Shown here: positions 1 to 9,045 of the stretch, one piece after another
Numbering within the stretch: the stretch's first letter is position 1
Layout of the letters: each line of letters starts with the position of its first letter
NCBI RefSeq assembly: GCF_001625595.1
Contig: NZ_AUXT01000199.1
Coordinates: forward strand, 1-64,000
DNA length: 64,000 nt
Reading direction: 5' to 3'
Origin: Pseudoalteromonas luteoviolacea NCIMB 1942
GTDB taxonomy: Bacteria > Pseudomonadota > Gammaproteobacteria > Enterobacterales > Alteromonadaceae
Notes under the pieces: model-generated
Told to the model about the DNA's origin: nothing
Seen by the model: only the letters and a program-made list of their open reading frames with translations
Databases searched by the model: none
Position numbers and translations under genes: made by a program

Positions 1-66
1 ACAAAGTGCGATCCCGCCCTGCCATTGGTTGGAAACATAAGCTCATTTTTTAAGTGGTTGATCCAA

Positions 67-930
67 TCATGCAGCGTATCTTTGCTTACCGAAGTAAACT
101 TCATCAGGTGTTAGTTCATTTAGCCCTTGATGATTACGCTCTTCATTATAAAACACCAAGTAGTTGCCGATTTCAAGTTCTGCTTCTCTTGGGGTGTCAT
201 ATGCCTTTAAATAAACCTCCTCATATTTTAGACTTCTCCATAATCTTTCTATAAAAACATTGTCTATCCAGCGACCTTTACCATCCATGCTGATCCGTAT
301 ATTTTGCTCAAGCAGCTTCTGTGTGAACTCGGTACTAGTAAACTGACTGCCTTGATCTGAGTTGAAGATTTCAGGTTTACCGTAGTGTTGAATTGCATCT
401 TCAAACGCTTCTATGCAAAAGTGCGTATCCATGGTGTTTGAAAGTCGCCAAGACAATACCTTGCGACTATACCAGTCAATAATCGCAACTAAATATAAGA
501 AGCCCTTAGCCATGGGAATATAGGTAATATCAATTGTCCAAGCTTGGTTCGGGTAAGTCACTTCGATATCACGCAGCAGGTAGGGGTAAACCTTGTGTGC
601 CTTATTCGCCAGTGTTGTTTTTGGCTTGGGATAAATCGCGGCAATACCCATCTGCCGCATGATTCTGACAACCCGCTTACGATTAACATGGCGGTTCTGT
701 TTAGCCAGCTCAGTACGAATACGGCGACTGCCCATAAAAGGATACTGGAGGTGAATTTCATCAATCATACGGCGTAAACCAATTTCCTCAGTAGAGAGGC
801 CAATGGGTTGATAGTAAGCGGTCGAGCGAGCAATATTAAGCTGCTCACACTGACGCTTTATTGATAGTTGGGTTGATTTATACAGCGAATGCTTACGCTG
901 TGCCCGCTCTAACGACCGAGCACTTTCGCC
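67..930 (-). CDS. IS3-family transposase OrfB (DDE integrase domain), made by frameshift
   Basis: This is the catalytic half of an IS3-family transposase, with an rve-type DDE integrase core. The triad is visible in WTIDITYIP (first Asp), FNSDQGSQFTS (second Asp) and the Glu of FIERLWRSLKYEEVY. The N-terminal HTH_21-like part (SIKRQCEQLNIARSTAYYQ) precedes the Met at 768 in the same open frame, so that Met is internal and not the start. The frame is open back to a T TTT TTG heptamer (930-936) shared with orfA, the expected -1 slippage site for an OrfAB fusion. OrfB looks intact, but its fusion partner is broken. Confidence 0.85.
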   Translation of the reverse strand, partial: GESARSLERAQRKHSLYKSTQLSIKRQCEQLNIARSTAYYQPIGLSTEEIGLRRMIDEIHLQYPFMGSRRIRTELAKQNRHVNRKRVVRIMRQMGIAAIYPKPKTTLANKAHKVYPYLLRDIEVTYPNQAWTIDITYIPMAKGFLYLVAIIDWYSRKVLSWRLSNTMDTHFCIEAFEDAIQHYGKPEIFNSDQGSQFTSTEFTQKLLEQNIRISMDGKGRWIDNVFIERLWRSLKYEEVYLKAYDTPREAELEIGNYLVFYNEERNHQGLNELTPDEVYFGKQRYAA

Positions 931-1193
931 AAAAAATCATTTTCCATAGTTAACTGACCGATTTTAGCGTGAAGCTTATCCATTTCTTCTGAGTTGCCTT
1001 TACCTACTTGGCTTTCAGAAGCGAAGATCATAGCAGCATTTTCAAGCAGTTCTTTTTTCTATGTGGATATTTGGTTTGCGTGAAGGTTGTATTTTTGTGC
1101 TAATTCAGCAACGGTTTTATCCCCTTTAGCAGCGGCCAATGCCACTTTAGTTTTAAATTCAGGAGAGTGGTTTCTGCGTTTTCTAGTCATCAT
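909..1193 (-). pseudogene. IS3-family transposase OrfA, interrupted by an amber codon
   Basis: OrfA supplies the helix-turn-helix DNA-binding part of the transposase: MTRKRRNHSPEFKTKVALA, then TVAELAQKYNLHANQIST. At codon 45 (1059-1061) the frame has TAG where the family has Trp (QISTW then KKELLENA). A single TGG-to-TAG change explains it. The frame continues normally after the stop to LAKVLGR and overlaps orfB. Both separate OrfA and the OrfAB fusion should therefore be truncated. Confidence 0.85.
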
Positions 1194-1457
1194 CTGTTCC
1201 AATATTTTTGGTTACTATCAAAACAGATCAATCACTTAAAGTCATGTCCGAAAATTGGGGCTAGCTCTTATCACTCCTTCGATACTTCAATAAATACAAC
1301 TAAATTGAAAAACGTCATACTTCTCCCTAAATAGCATTTCACGCTCATTGTACAAACAAAGTTGTTAATTATATTTCTATTAGTCATTTAGAAATGAGTA
1401 TATAGGGGACAATAGGATAAAGGCATCAATTCACAATACAATTAAGCACAATTGAGT

Positions 1458-1484
1458 GGGTGATGTCGTGTTAATACATCACCC
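1458..1484 (-). terminator. hairpin after the glucoamylase gene
   Basis: A perfect 9-bp stem (GGGTGATGT / ACATCACCC) with a 9-nt loop lies just past the glucoamylase stop codon. There is no clear U-tract on the minus strand, so it may only protect the 3' end. Confidence 0.4.
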
Positions 1485-1495
1485 TAGGATAAGTG

Positions 1496-3886
1496 TTACT
1501 TCAATTGCTCACTAACAACAGGGTAGTGGTCCCAGACATTTTTATCTGCAAGTGAACGAACTAATTTAACGTACTCGGCATGTGTCCAAGCAAGTGGGGT
1601 TGCTGAGTTAGTGCCTTCTCCGAGCTGATAACCAAATGGGTTAACACCGACGCCATCCCAAACTTGCTCTGGTAGCATCAAGCCTTCATTGGCAAAGTGC
1701 TCCATACCACGTACATAGGTATGCTTAATGCGCGTCACCGCCTCTTTGTTTAAGCCTTTGGTTGCAGCCACAGCGGCTATCTCATAATGCCCTTTTTCGC
1801 CAGTAAAGAACGGCCATACTCGACCACGCTGCCCCGGCGTATTTTGGCCTCCTTCCGCATAGTTAGTCCCTTTAACTTCATCTTCGCCATAACCATCATT
1901 ACCATAACGACGAAAACCTGGGTAAGTATTTGGATCGCCTGCAAAGGTAAAGCTGTATTTAACACGCAGGTTTTCAGGTAAAGTTTCATCTTCATACTCA
2001 GGGAGTGTTTTCAAAATGCTTGGCGCATCAGCATCCCTGACACCATAACGAACAAGTTCTAAGAAACCACCATCAATGATCTGGCGCTTATCTAAGCCTG
2101 CACGACCATTGTTATCACCCAGTTTGGTTGAAGTATTTGGATCCTCATCTCGTGCAATTCGGAAGAAGTATTCACCATCTGCGTCTTTGCCTTGCAAGTT
2201 ACCTTTAGTCGTGAACATCAGCTTTTCAACGCTACCGTTATACTGTTTGGCAGTCTCTAGATACTTTTTCTGACCAGTTTTATCGCCAGCTAACTTCGCG
2301 ATATCGCTTGCTGTAACTAGGCCCGCAATAATTGCGGCTGTGGTCGAAGGTGAATAACCATCTTGCTCTTCCCAGCGTTCTTGTTGTGTTGCAGGTGGTG
2401 TAATTTGCGTGTCATTCCACAGAATCTTAGCAAGGCCACCATCTACTAAGAACTCAGCAGCAGGTTTGAGCATGCGCTCATACCAGTAGACTAGTTTTTC
2501 ATCGCTAAGTACACCCGCTTGCCATAGTTTCCAAGCAAGCATGATTGGCATCGCAGTTTGGTCAAGCTGAACGCCTACCCACTCTAGCTCACCATCAACG
2601 TGAGTTTTTTGTAAAAACCAGCCTGTATCGCCCTGGTTACCCGGCGTACCATCAGTCACTTGCACCTTCTCAAGATATTCAAAGGATGTTAATGCGGTGT
2701 CAGGGTCACCCATGGCCATAAATGCCATTGCTACTTGATAAAAGTCACGTACCCACACAGCTTTGTATCCCGTATGGCCCTGCTCAGCAGCAACAGTATC
2801 GCCCCATGGGTTCGACAGTGATGCGATTAATGCCCCTGCGTGCGTTTTATCTTCTTGGGCCTTTAAGACCAATGCACTGACATTCAGCAATTTACCGCTA
2901 TCTGTGGTGTAATTAGCAAGACGCTGCATAGGTTCAAGACTTGCTAAATAGTCTTCCCAGCCAATGTGGTTACCTTGACCATTATAGTGCGCAAGTACTT
3001 GGTCATACCCCTTGCCTAGCGCTGCTGCCCCTTGTGCAAAGCTATCCGCTTGTGACTTACCAAAACTCAAAGCGAGATCAAATGTCGCAGATCCCTTAAC
3101 TTCACCCAGCTCAGCAAGCCAATTTACATTGCCTTTTGTTTCACCTGTACTTTGGTATGTGCGAGTCAGTGCATGATTTTCCTTAAGTTCATTTAGGTTA
3201 TCGCTGCTGCCAGTAAAGCCAACCGATGCCTGAGCAAACTTCGTGCTGCTTTGCAAAGTCAGAAAGTTATCTGCTTCCCATGCAACCAGACCTTTGTCAG
3301 TCACTGTTGCCGAATCATTCAGACCATTGTTATTCACATATGGATTGACGTTCACAAATGCTTTTACGCCGCTCAGCTGTGTATCAACTTTTGCTCTTAC
3401 AAAAAGTGTCTGTCCATCGGGGTCTGTGAAAATATGCTTTTCTAATGTGAAACGACCTTGTTTGTCTTTACTGATCACTTTATAAGCCAGTGATAACGGG
3501 CGGCCTTGCGCATCTTTGTAAAGGTAGTCAATAAACACATCTAACTCATCGCGTTCGGTAATGGTAAAGTCCTCACCTGTGACGATAAATTGCATATCGC
3601 GGATCTGCGCTTGGTGAATAAGACCAAACATGGTTTCGGTGATCATGCCTTTGGCAATTGAAAACCATACTTTAGACACTTCACCTGTTTTTGCATCGTT
3701 TGCATACTGGCCATTTTTATAGGCTTCATAAGACGTACCGATGCCTGTTTTATCTGAATAGGTCCAAAAAGGTTTATCACCTGGCGCTCCAGGTGCAGTC
3801 TCAATTTTTTGTGTATTCGTTGCGCTACCACAACCGATAAGGCCTGCGGCAATCAAAGCCAACGACAAACATGACAATTTTTTCAT
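1496..3886 (-). CDS. glucan 1,4-alpha-glucosidase (GH15 glucoamylase/glucodextranase type), lipoprotein
   Basis: Releases glucose from the non-reducing ends of alpha-glucans. The start at 3886 is chosen because it follows GGGGAGT and gives a lipoprotein signal (MKKLSCLSLALIAAGLIGC, acylated Cys19); the longer frame begins without one. Length is 796 aa. A glucodextranase-type N-domain occupies about residues 30-290 and the GH15 (alpha/alpha)6 barrel follows. Both catalytic glutamates are recognisable: the acid in RWEEQDGYSPST (about residue 505) and the base in LPEQVWD (about 738). It is the last gene of an operon with the amylase and MFS transporter, 22 bp after the transporter, so it probably acts on maltodextrins in the periplasm or at the outer membrane. 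Confidence 0.9.
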   Translation of the reverse strand: MKKLSCLSLALIAAGLIGCGSATNTQKIETAPGAPGDKPFWTYSDKTGIGTSYEAYKNGQYANDAKTGEVSKVWFSIAKGMITETMFGLIHQAQIRDMQFIVTGEDFTITERDELDVFIDYLYKDAQGRPLSLAYKVISKDKQGRFTLEKHIFTDPDGQTLFVRAKVDTQLSGVKAFVNVNPYVNNNGLNDSATVTDKGLVAWEADNFLTLQSSTKFAQASVGFTGSSDNLNELKENHALTRTYQSTGETKGNVNWLAELGEVKGSATFDLALSFGKSQADSFAQGAAALGKGYDQVLAHYNGQGNHIGWEDYLASLEPMQRLANYTTDSGKLLNVSALVLKAQEDKTHAGALIASLSNPWGDTVAAEQGHTGYKAVWVRDFYQVAMAFMAMGDPDTALTSFEYLEKVQVTDGTPGNQGDTGWFLQKTHVDGELEWVGVQLDQTAMPIMLAWKLWQAGVLSDEKLVYWYERMLKPAAEFLVDGGLAKILWNDTQITPPATQQERWEEQDGYSPSTTAAIIAGLVTASDIAKLAGDKTGQKKYLETAKQYNGSVEKLMFTTKGNLQGKDADGEYFFRIARDEDPNTSTKLGDNNGRAGLDKRQIIDGGFLELVRYGVRDADAPSILKTLPEYEDETLPENLRVKYSFTFAGDPNTYPGFRRYGNDGYGEDEVKGTNYAEGGQNTPGQRGRVWPFFTGEKGHYEIAAVAATKGLNKEAVTRIKHTYVRGMEHFANEGLMLPEQVWDGVGVNPFGYQLGEGTNSATPLAWTHAEYVKLVRSLADKNVWDHYPVVSEQLK

Positions 3887-3908
3887 TTTTACTCCCCTGT
3901 GGCCTGCG

Positions 3909-5399
3909 TTATTGCGCACTTGTTTTAACACGCGCAACCGACAGCGCCGCTAAAATAAACGACACACCACCAATAACTAATGCATAAATAGGTTGATTCT
4001 CGAAAACATTTCTTAAGATAAGGCCAAGCACACTGGCTGCCATCAATTGCGGGACAACGATAAAGAAGTTAAAAATCCCCATAAACACACCCATTTTGTG
4101 TGCTGGCAGCGCGTCACTTAGCATCGCGTAAGGCAGTGATAAGATTGACGCCCACGCAAAGCCGATACCTATCATTGGCACCCATAATAGGCTTGGATCA
4201 GATATAAATTTAAAGCTGTTCAGCGCAACCGCACCCAATAACAAGTTAATACCGTGTGCCCACTTTAACCCGACTCTCTTAACCACATAAGGAATGCATA
4301 GCGCTGCCAAAGCTGCAAAACCATTGTATGCGGCAAATAAAATTCCGACCCAGTCTGCGCCATCGTTATAAGCTTTTGATGTCACATCGGTTGTGCCATA
4401 GTGGAAGCTAGTCACCGCAGAAGTGGTATAAATCCACATCGCAAATAGTGAAAACCAGCTAAAAAATTGAACTACCGCAAGCTGTTTCATGGTGTCTGGC
4501 ATAGTAAAGACATCATAGATCACTTCGTAAAAGCCACCGTCAGTACGTTGTTTATTCTGGAAATACCCAGCGATAAGGATAATTGCTGAAAACGACAGCA
4601 ACAGAGCACTGAGTAAATACAGTTCTTTTTCCAGATCTAAAATCGTCACACCCGCTAAAATTAAGCCACCAACTGCACCACTAAATAATGCAAACTTTGC
4701 AAAGTTTATGGTTTGCTTAGGCTTTGCAGCGGCTTGTTTTAAAGAAGGCGATTCAAACTCTGTAAGTTGCTCAGGGGTATACTCTTTGGTTTTAAAAATC
4801 GTCCACCCAACTGCCAAAAATAGGATCATGCCGCCAAAGTAGAAAGCATACTTAACGGATTCAGGTATCTCGCCTGGGGCTGCGGTGTTGCTGATCCCAA
4901 ACCAATTGGTCATCATCCACGGCAAAGCTGAGGCGATAATGGCACCAATACCGATGAAAAAACTCTGCATTGCATATCCAGTTGCACGTTGCTTTTTGTT
5001 GAGATTATCTCCCACTAATGCACGAAACGGCTCCATGGTTACATTAATTGACGCATCCATTATCCAAAGCATACCCGCAGCTATCCAAAGCGTTGGTGAA
5101 TTAGGCATGATAAACAGTGACAATGTCGTGAGGATCGCGCCGTATAAAAAGAACGGCCTACGACGTCCGAGCCCAGTCCAAGTTCTATCGCTCCAGTAGC
5201 CAATAATGGGTTGAACGATTAACCCAGTGAGTGGCGCTGCCACCCATAAAATGGGAATATCATCAACCGACGCACCTAACGTTTGAAATATTCGACTTAC
5301 ATTACCGTTTTGTAATGCAAAGCCAAACTGAATGCCCATAAAACCAAAGCACATATTCCAAATTTGCCAGAAACTCAGTTGAGGTTTTTGTTTTTGCAT
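3909..5399 (-). CDS. MFS sugar transporter (SLC45/GPH-like), probable maltose/maltodextrin importer
   Basis: A 496-aa inner-membrane protein with about 12 hydrophobic segments. The loop GYWSDRTWTGLGRRRPF is the signature of the sucrose/maltose (SLC45-like) branch of the major facilitator superfamily. It lies between an amylase and a glucoamylase, with a 2-bp gap to the upstream amylase stop, so co-translation is likely. Substrate is inferred from context: maltose or short maltodextrins produced by the two flanking hydrolases and then cleaved in the cytoplasm by the alpha-glucosidase at 12548. Related transporters in marine Alteromonadales replace the ABC-type MalEFGK system, and no MalEFGK genes are present here. 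Confidence 0.85.
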   Translation of the reverse strand: MQKQKPQLSFWQIWNMCFGFMGIQFGFALQNGNVSRIFQTLGASVDDIPILWVAAPLTGLIVQPIIGYWSDRTWTGLGRRRPFFLYGAILTTLSLFIMPNSPTLWIAAGMLWIMDASINVTMEPFRALVGDNLNKKQRATGYAMQSFFIGIGAIIASALPWMMTNWFGISNTAAPGEIPESVKYAFYFGGMILFLAVGWTIFKTKEYTPEQLTEFESPSLKQAAAKPKQTINFAKFALFSGAVGGLILAGVTILDLEKELYLLSALLLSFSAIILIAGYFQNKQRTDGGFYEVIYDVFTMPDTMKQLAVVQFFSWFSLFAMWIYTTSAVTSFHYGTTDVTSKAYNDGADWVGILFAAYNGFAALAALCIPYVVKRVGLKWAHGINLLLGAVALNSFKFISDPSLLWVPMIGIGFAWASILSLPYAMLSDALPAHKMGVFMGIFNFFIVVPQLMAASVLGLILRNVFENQPIYALVIGGVSFILAALSVARVKTSAQ

Positions 5400-5401
5400 A
5401 A

Positions 5402-7240
5402 TTAATTCTCTAGCTCATATACAACACTGGCAAGTGGCGCCAATGTCACTGTGAGTTGATTGTGGTTGATGGTCTGCGAGGGGTTAGACTCCAATCTGTC
5501 AAACACTTTCCCCTGCCACGTTGCAGGTAACTGAATCGTCACTGTTTGCGGCTTTTGCGCATCAAAATTACTTGCAATCAGTAATTGTTGAGTTGAATTT
5601 TCACGGCCAAATGCCATTACTGTTTCTGCTGGTTTGTTACTGCTATCCAATGTTGTCAGTTGTCGCAACTCACCATTTTTAACAGCAGAGAGCGAACTTA
5701 AACTCATCAGCTTTTTGTAGTATTGGCGAAGGGCACGCTGCTCAGGTATTAACTGGCCGCCATCAAACTTGCCATTATTCATCCAAGCCTGATGTGCAGG
5801 GACACCAATGTAGTCAAATATGCTGGTACGACTCGGCTTACCAAACCCGGCCATTTCCGATCCGTCTTCACCTACGGATTGGCCAAAATACAACATGGTT
5901 GGCGCTTTACTGATCAAGTGACTCACGACCATAGCAGGCTTACCTTTTTCTGCGCTGCCGGCAAATTCTGGACTAGCAATACGCTGCTCATCATGATTTT
6001 CTAAAAAGTGCAGCATATGAGGTGCAATATCTGACACACTTAAGTGTGAATCCATAACACTCTGTGCAGTACCTGTGCCTTGCATCAGTAGCTTCAAGCT
6101 GTCATAAAAGCCTACTTTGTCGTATAAAAAGTCCATTTTACCTTGGTGAATATATGGGCGGTAAAGAGTTGGGTTATACACTTCAGCTAATAGAAAAGCG
6201 CCTGGATTTTGCATTTTGATAGATGAGTTTAAAAAGCTCCAAAACTCAACTGGCACCATTTCAGCCATATCGTAGCGGAAACCGTCTACGCCTTTGTCGA
6301 GCCAATATAATGTAATATCCCTAAATTTATACCAGCTGTCTGGTAGATCTTTACCTTGCCAAAATGCATAGTGAGCGCGGTAGTCTTGCTTTGCCATATC
6401 AGCTGGCAGCATTGGAAAATCATAACTGCCATCAGGGCGAACACCATAGTTCACTTTGACAGTTTCATACCAATCATGGATGTGGGGCTGTGCTGCACGT
6501 GCACCATTTCCTGTCCACTTAGCGGGAGACTCTGAAAACTCTCCGTCTACCAATGGATGTGGTTTGCCACCTAATACTTGATAGTCCGTTGACTCCGGCA
6601 CTTTGAAATCTTGCTCTGTTACATAATAAAAGTTGTTGTCACGCGCATACACCAATGAAGTGTTATCCTGTGCACCAAAGTCTTTTGCCACTTGCGGTCC
6701 ATTCAATGATTGATAATTACGCGCAACATGATTGGGAACAATGTCAATCACCACTTTCATATCGGCATCATGAGTGCGCTGGATCAGCGCTTCAAACTCA
6801 GCGAGACGCTTCGCTGGATCTAGTGCTAAGTCAGGATTAACATTGTAATAATCTTTGATGGCATAGGGTGAGCCTGCGCGCCCTTTCACGACATCAGGGT
6901 CATCAATGCCGATACCATATGCACTATAATCAGCTACCAAAGCATGATGTAGCACCCCGGTGTACCAAACGTGGGTTACACCCATTGCTTTGATTTCAGC
7001 CAACGCCTTTGGTGTAAAGTCATCAAATTTACCCACACCATTTTGCGCCGCCGTGCCCCAAGGCACGTTGTTTGTTTCGGTGTTGCCAAATAGTCGAGTA
7101 AACACTTGGTAAACGACGGGCTTTTGCTCTTGTTGTTTGGCTTGTCCACTTTGCTCGTTCACGTTAGCAGACTGACATGCAGTCAATATCATGCTTCCCG
7201 AGATCAGGCTAAGTGCAAGCACCAAAGGTTTTATTGTCAT
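5402..7240 (-). CDS. alpha-amylase family (GH13) lipoprotein
   Basis: A 612-aa alpha-glucan hydrolase. The N-terminus is a lipoprotein signal (MTIKPLVLALSLISGSMILTAC, lipobox LTAC). The (beta/alpha)8 barrel carries the four GH13 motifs: DIVPNHVARN (region I), DGFRYDMAE (nucleophile Asp), LLAEVYNP (acid/base Glu) and FLENHDEQRI (transition-state Asp). A C-terminal beta domain occupies about the last 90 residues. It is the first gene of the amylase-transporter-glucoamylase operon. A LacI-type palindrome sits 64 bp upstream of the start (7304-7319), so expression probably follows maltose availability. Exact specificity (amylase or maltodextrin-degrading) cannot be read from the sequence. Confidence 0.9.
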   Translation of the reverse strand: MTIKPLVLALSLISGSMILTACQSANVNEQSGQAKQQEQKPVVYQVFTRLFGNTETNNVPWGTAAQNGVGKFDDFTPKALAEIKAMGVTHVWYTGVLHHALVADYSAYGIGIDDPDVVKGRAGSPYAIKDYYNVNPDLALDPAKRLAEFEALIQRTHDADMKVVIDIVPNHVARNYQSLNGPQVAKDFGAQDNTSLVYARDNNFYYVTEQDFKVPESTDYQVLGGKPHPLVDGEFSESPAKWTGNGARAAQPHIHDWYETVKVNYGVRPDGSYDFPMLPADMAKQDYRAHYAFWQGKDLPDSWYKFRDITLYWLDKGVDGFRYDMAEMVPVEFWSFLNSSIKMQNPGAFLLAEVYNPTLYRPYIHQGKMDFLYDKVGFYDSLKLLMQGTGTAQSVMDSHLSVSDIAPHMLHFLENHDEQRIASPEFAGSAEKGKPAMVVSHLISKAPTMLYFGQSVGEDGSEMAGFGKPSRTSIFDYIGVPAHQAWMNNGKFDGGQLIPEQRALRQYYKKLMSLSSLSAVKNGELRQLTTLDSSNKPAETVMAFGRENSTQQLLIASNFDAQKPQTVTIQLPATWQGKVFDRLESNPSQTINHNQLTVTLAPLASVVYELEN

Positions 7241-7303
7241 TATCTTGTTGTCATATTGGTATTTTAATTGAGTCTACTGACTTGTAGCCCACTGTTGAAC
7301 CAC

Positions 7304-7319
7304 TTGCATACGTATTCAA
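7304..7319. promoter_or_regulatory. LacI-family (MalR-like) operator upstream of the amylase operon
   Basis: TTGCATACGTATTCAA is an imperfect 16-bp palindrome with the central ATACGTAT and the CG centre typical of LacI-family operators. It is one of three near-identical copies, each in front of a different unit of the maltodextrin locus. Confidence 0.7.
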
Positions 7320-7344
7320 AGTCATGATTAATTTGTTATTCATA

Positions 7345-7377
7345 TAAAAAAACGCGAAGTATGATACATACTTCGCG
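7345..7377 (-). terminator. rho-independent terminator of the receptor-halogenase operon
   Basis: An 11-bp perfect stem (CGCGAAGTATG / CATACTTCGCG) is followed on the minus strand by seven T (plus-strand A-run 7346-7352). It lies after the halogenase stop and separates that operon from the amylase promoter region. Confidence 0.85.
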
Positions 7378-7442
7378 CCATGAAAAGTTGTCGCTTATTG
7401 TGCGCAGTTTGCCTAGGCTATCTAATGACCGCAATTTTTACA

Positions 7443-8945
7443 TTAATCAATGAAACGAGCCAACTGAGCACGGTGATCCGCAAAGTTCAAACCACACCTT
7501 CTGATATAGTCACGGATTTGGCTCAAGTCGTGTTTATTCGTCGATTGGCTTGCAGCAACAAGTTGGCGCTGCTCTGGGTAAATACCGTACCCGGCTAATA
7601 AACAATGCCAACTGGCAGATGGATAATATTTATCAATATCCTGCCTATCTAGTTCATCTGATAAATTCTTACCCTGTACCCACGTATTTAAAACGTCGAA
7701 TAAGGATTTTGAAAGCTGGTTGTTATTTGCATTGTCACGCCAATAAGCTGTATCTGTGCGGCTATTAACCCGGTAGTGCGCGACAATATAATCTCTGATG
7801 GCTTGATACCTTTGTGACATCATTTGATTGTGCTTGTCTTGCCCTTTGCAACTAAAGTTCTGTTCTTGGTAGCACTCAATAAATGACTGAACGGTTTCTT
7901 GAACTATATGTAAAGCAGTCGCTTCCAGTGGCTCAATAAACCCTTGAGACAGCCCAATTGCGACACAGTTTTTATGCCAGTGCTCTTTTACTTGACCCAC
8001 TTTCATATTAAGGTGCCTTGCTTCAACGTCACTGTCTAACAGCCCAAGTGCAGCCCTTAATTCTGTTTCTGCTTGGTCTTTTCCACAGTATTTTGAACTG
8101 TAGACATAGCCATTACCTATACGGTTAGTTAAGGGGATATGCCAGCTCCATCCAAACTTTCTAGCCACAGAAGTGGTTTCAGACGCAATAACGTTACCCT
8201 GCTCGGTAGCAAGCACAACGGCGCTGTCGTTAAATAAGTTATTTTCAAATGATTCGAATCCAACTTGCATATGCTGCTGCATCAACAAGCCAGAAAACCC
8301 CGAGCAATCAATGAAGATATCACCGCAGATTTCTTGGCCTTCTTCACAGACTAATGCCGCAATAGTACCATCAGTATTTTTACGCACATCCGTTACACGT
8401 GCTTGAATGTGCTCGACACCAAACTCTCTCGCTTTCTCTGCGAGTAATTGGCCTAACTTGCCCGAGTCAAAATGATACCCATAGTTGATTTCAAAGGGAA
8501 AATTCTCAGCTGCAATGGGGGCTTTGGCATGCTCAGCTAAATAAGTTGATAAGAAAAATAGATCGGGGTGTCCTTCGAGATCAATCCCTTTTCGACGAAC
8601 AAAACTGTTATGGAAAAACGCTGGCGCTGAGTAATCGTCAGGCTGTGCTGGAAACGGGTGAAAATACTGCTCAAACCCAGGCCTTGTTGACCAGTTCACA
8701 AAACGAATTCCGTTTTTGTAAGTGGCGTTACACTTAGGCATCCACTGAGATTCTGGCACCTCAATAAAGTCCATAAAAGCTTTAAATTGAGGAGTTGACC
8801 CTTCCCCTACCCCTATAATTCCGATATCAGGTGACTCTACCACACCAACATGGATATCCTTATCGCACCAACTTTTTGCAATAAGGTTTGCCGCTATCCA
8901 ACCAGCAGTTCCTCCACCTAGTATGACAATTTTTCTGCTATTCAT
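7443..8945 (-). CDS. flavin-dependent tryptophan-halogenase family protein
   Basis: A 500-aa FAD-dependent protein of the tryptophan halogenase family. GGGTAG near the N-terminus is the FAD-binding glycine motif, the halogenase signature is present as GWSWHIP, and the essential Lys (PrnA Lys79 equivalent) is Lys77 in CNATYKNGIRF. Start 8945 follows AGGGGGA; the upstream extension lacks support. The gene lies directly after a TonB-dependent receptor in a maltodextrin locus, 100 bp away with a small hairpin between. Family members next to such receptors are common in marine and xanthomonad sugar loci, but their substrate is unknown. It keeps the residues needed for halogenation, so it may be active. 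No partner flavin reductase is seen here. Confidence 0.85.
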   Translation of the reverse strand: MNSRKIVILGGGTAGWIAANLIAKSWCDKDIHVGVVESPDIGIIGVGEGSTPQFKAFMDFIEVPESQWMPKCNATYKNGIRFVNWSTRPGFEQYFHPFPAQPDDYSAPAFFHNSFVRRKGIDLEGHPDLFFLSTYLAEHAKAPIAAENFPFEINYGYHFDSGKLGQLLAEKAREFGVEHIQARVTDVRKNTDGTIAALVCEEGQEICGDIFIDCSGFSGLLMQQHMQVGFESFENNLFNDSAVVLATEQGNVIASETTSVARKFGWSWHIPLTNRIGNGYVYSSKYCGKDQAETELRAALGLLDSDVEARHLNMKVGQVKEHWHKNCVAIGLSQGFIEPLEATALHIVQETVQSFIECYQEQNFSCKGQDKHNQMMSQRYQAIRDYIVAHYRVNSRTDTAYWRDNANNNQLSKSLFDVLNTWVQGKNLSDELDRQDIDKYYPSASWHCLLAGYGIYPEQRQLVAASQSTNKHDLSQIRDYIRRCGLNFADHRAQLARFID

Positions 8946-8989
8946 TGTCTTCCCCCTGATACACCATTTAGTAAACGATTTATAAAACA

Positions 8990-9019
8990 AAGCCACCAAA
9001 ACATACGTTCTGGTGGCTT
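8990..9019 (-). terminator. hairpin between receptor and halogenase genes
   Basis: AAGCCACCA / TGGTGGCTT forms a 9-bp stem with a 12-nt loop. On the minus strand it is followed by TGTTTTATAA, so it could partially terminate transcripts after the receptor gene and lower halogenase expression. Confidence 0.5.
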
Positions 9020-9045
9020 ATATTTCAAGTGGCTAACTTTGCTAG

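Larger units (their letters stand above)
45..1244 (-). mobile_element. IS3-family insertion sequence, probably inactive
   Basis: The two-gene orfA/orfB organisation reads on the minus strand and the OrfB product is a DDE transposase. Imperfect terminal inverted repeats are visible: TTTAAGTGGTTGATC at 49-63 and its near-complement GATCAATCACTTAAA at 1226-1240 (one mismatch in 15). The outer ends are uncertain by some bases and no target duplication could be confirmed. orfA contains an in-frame amber codon, so the copy is probably immobile unless supplied with transposase in trans. Confidence 0.8.
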
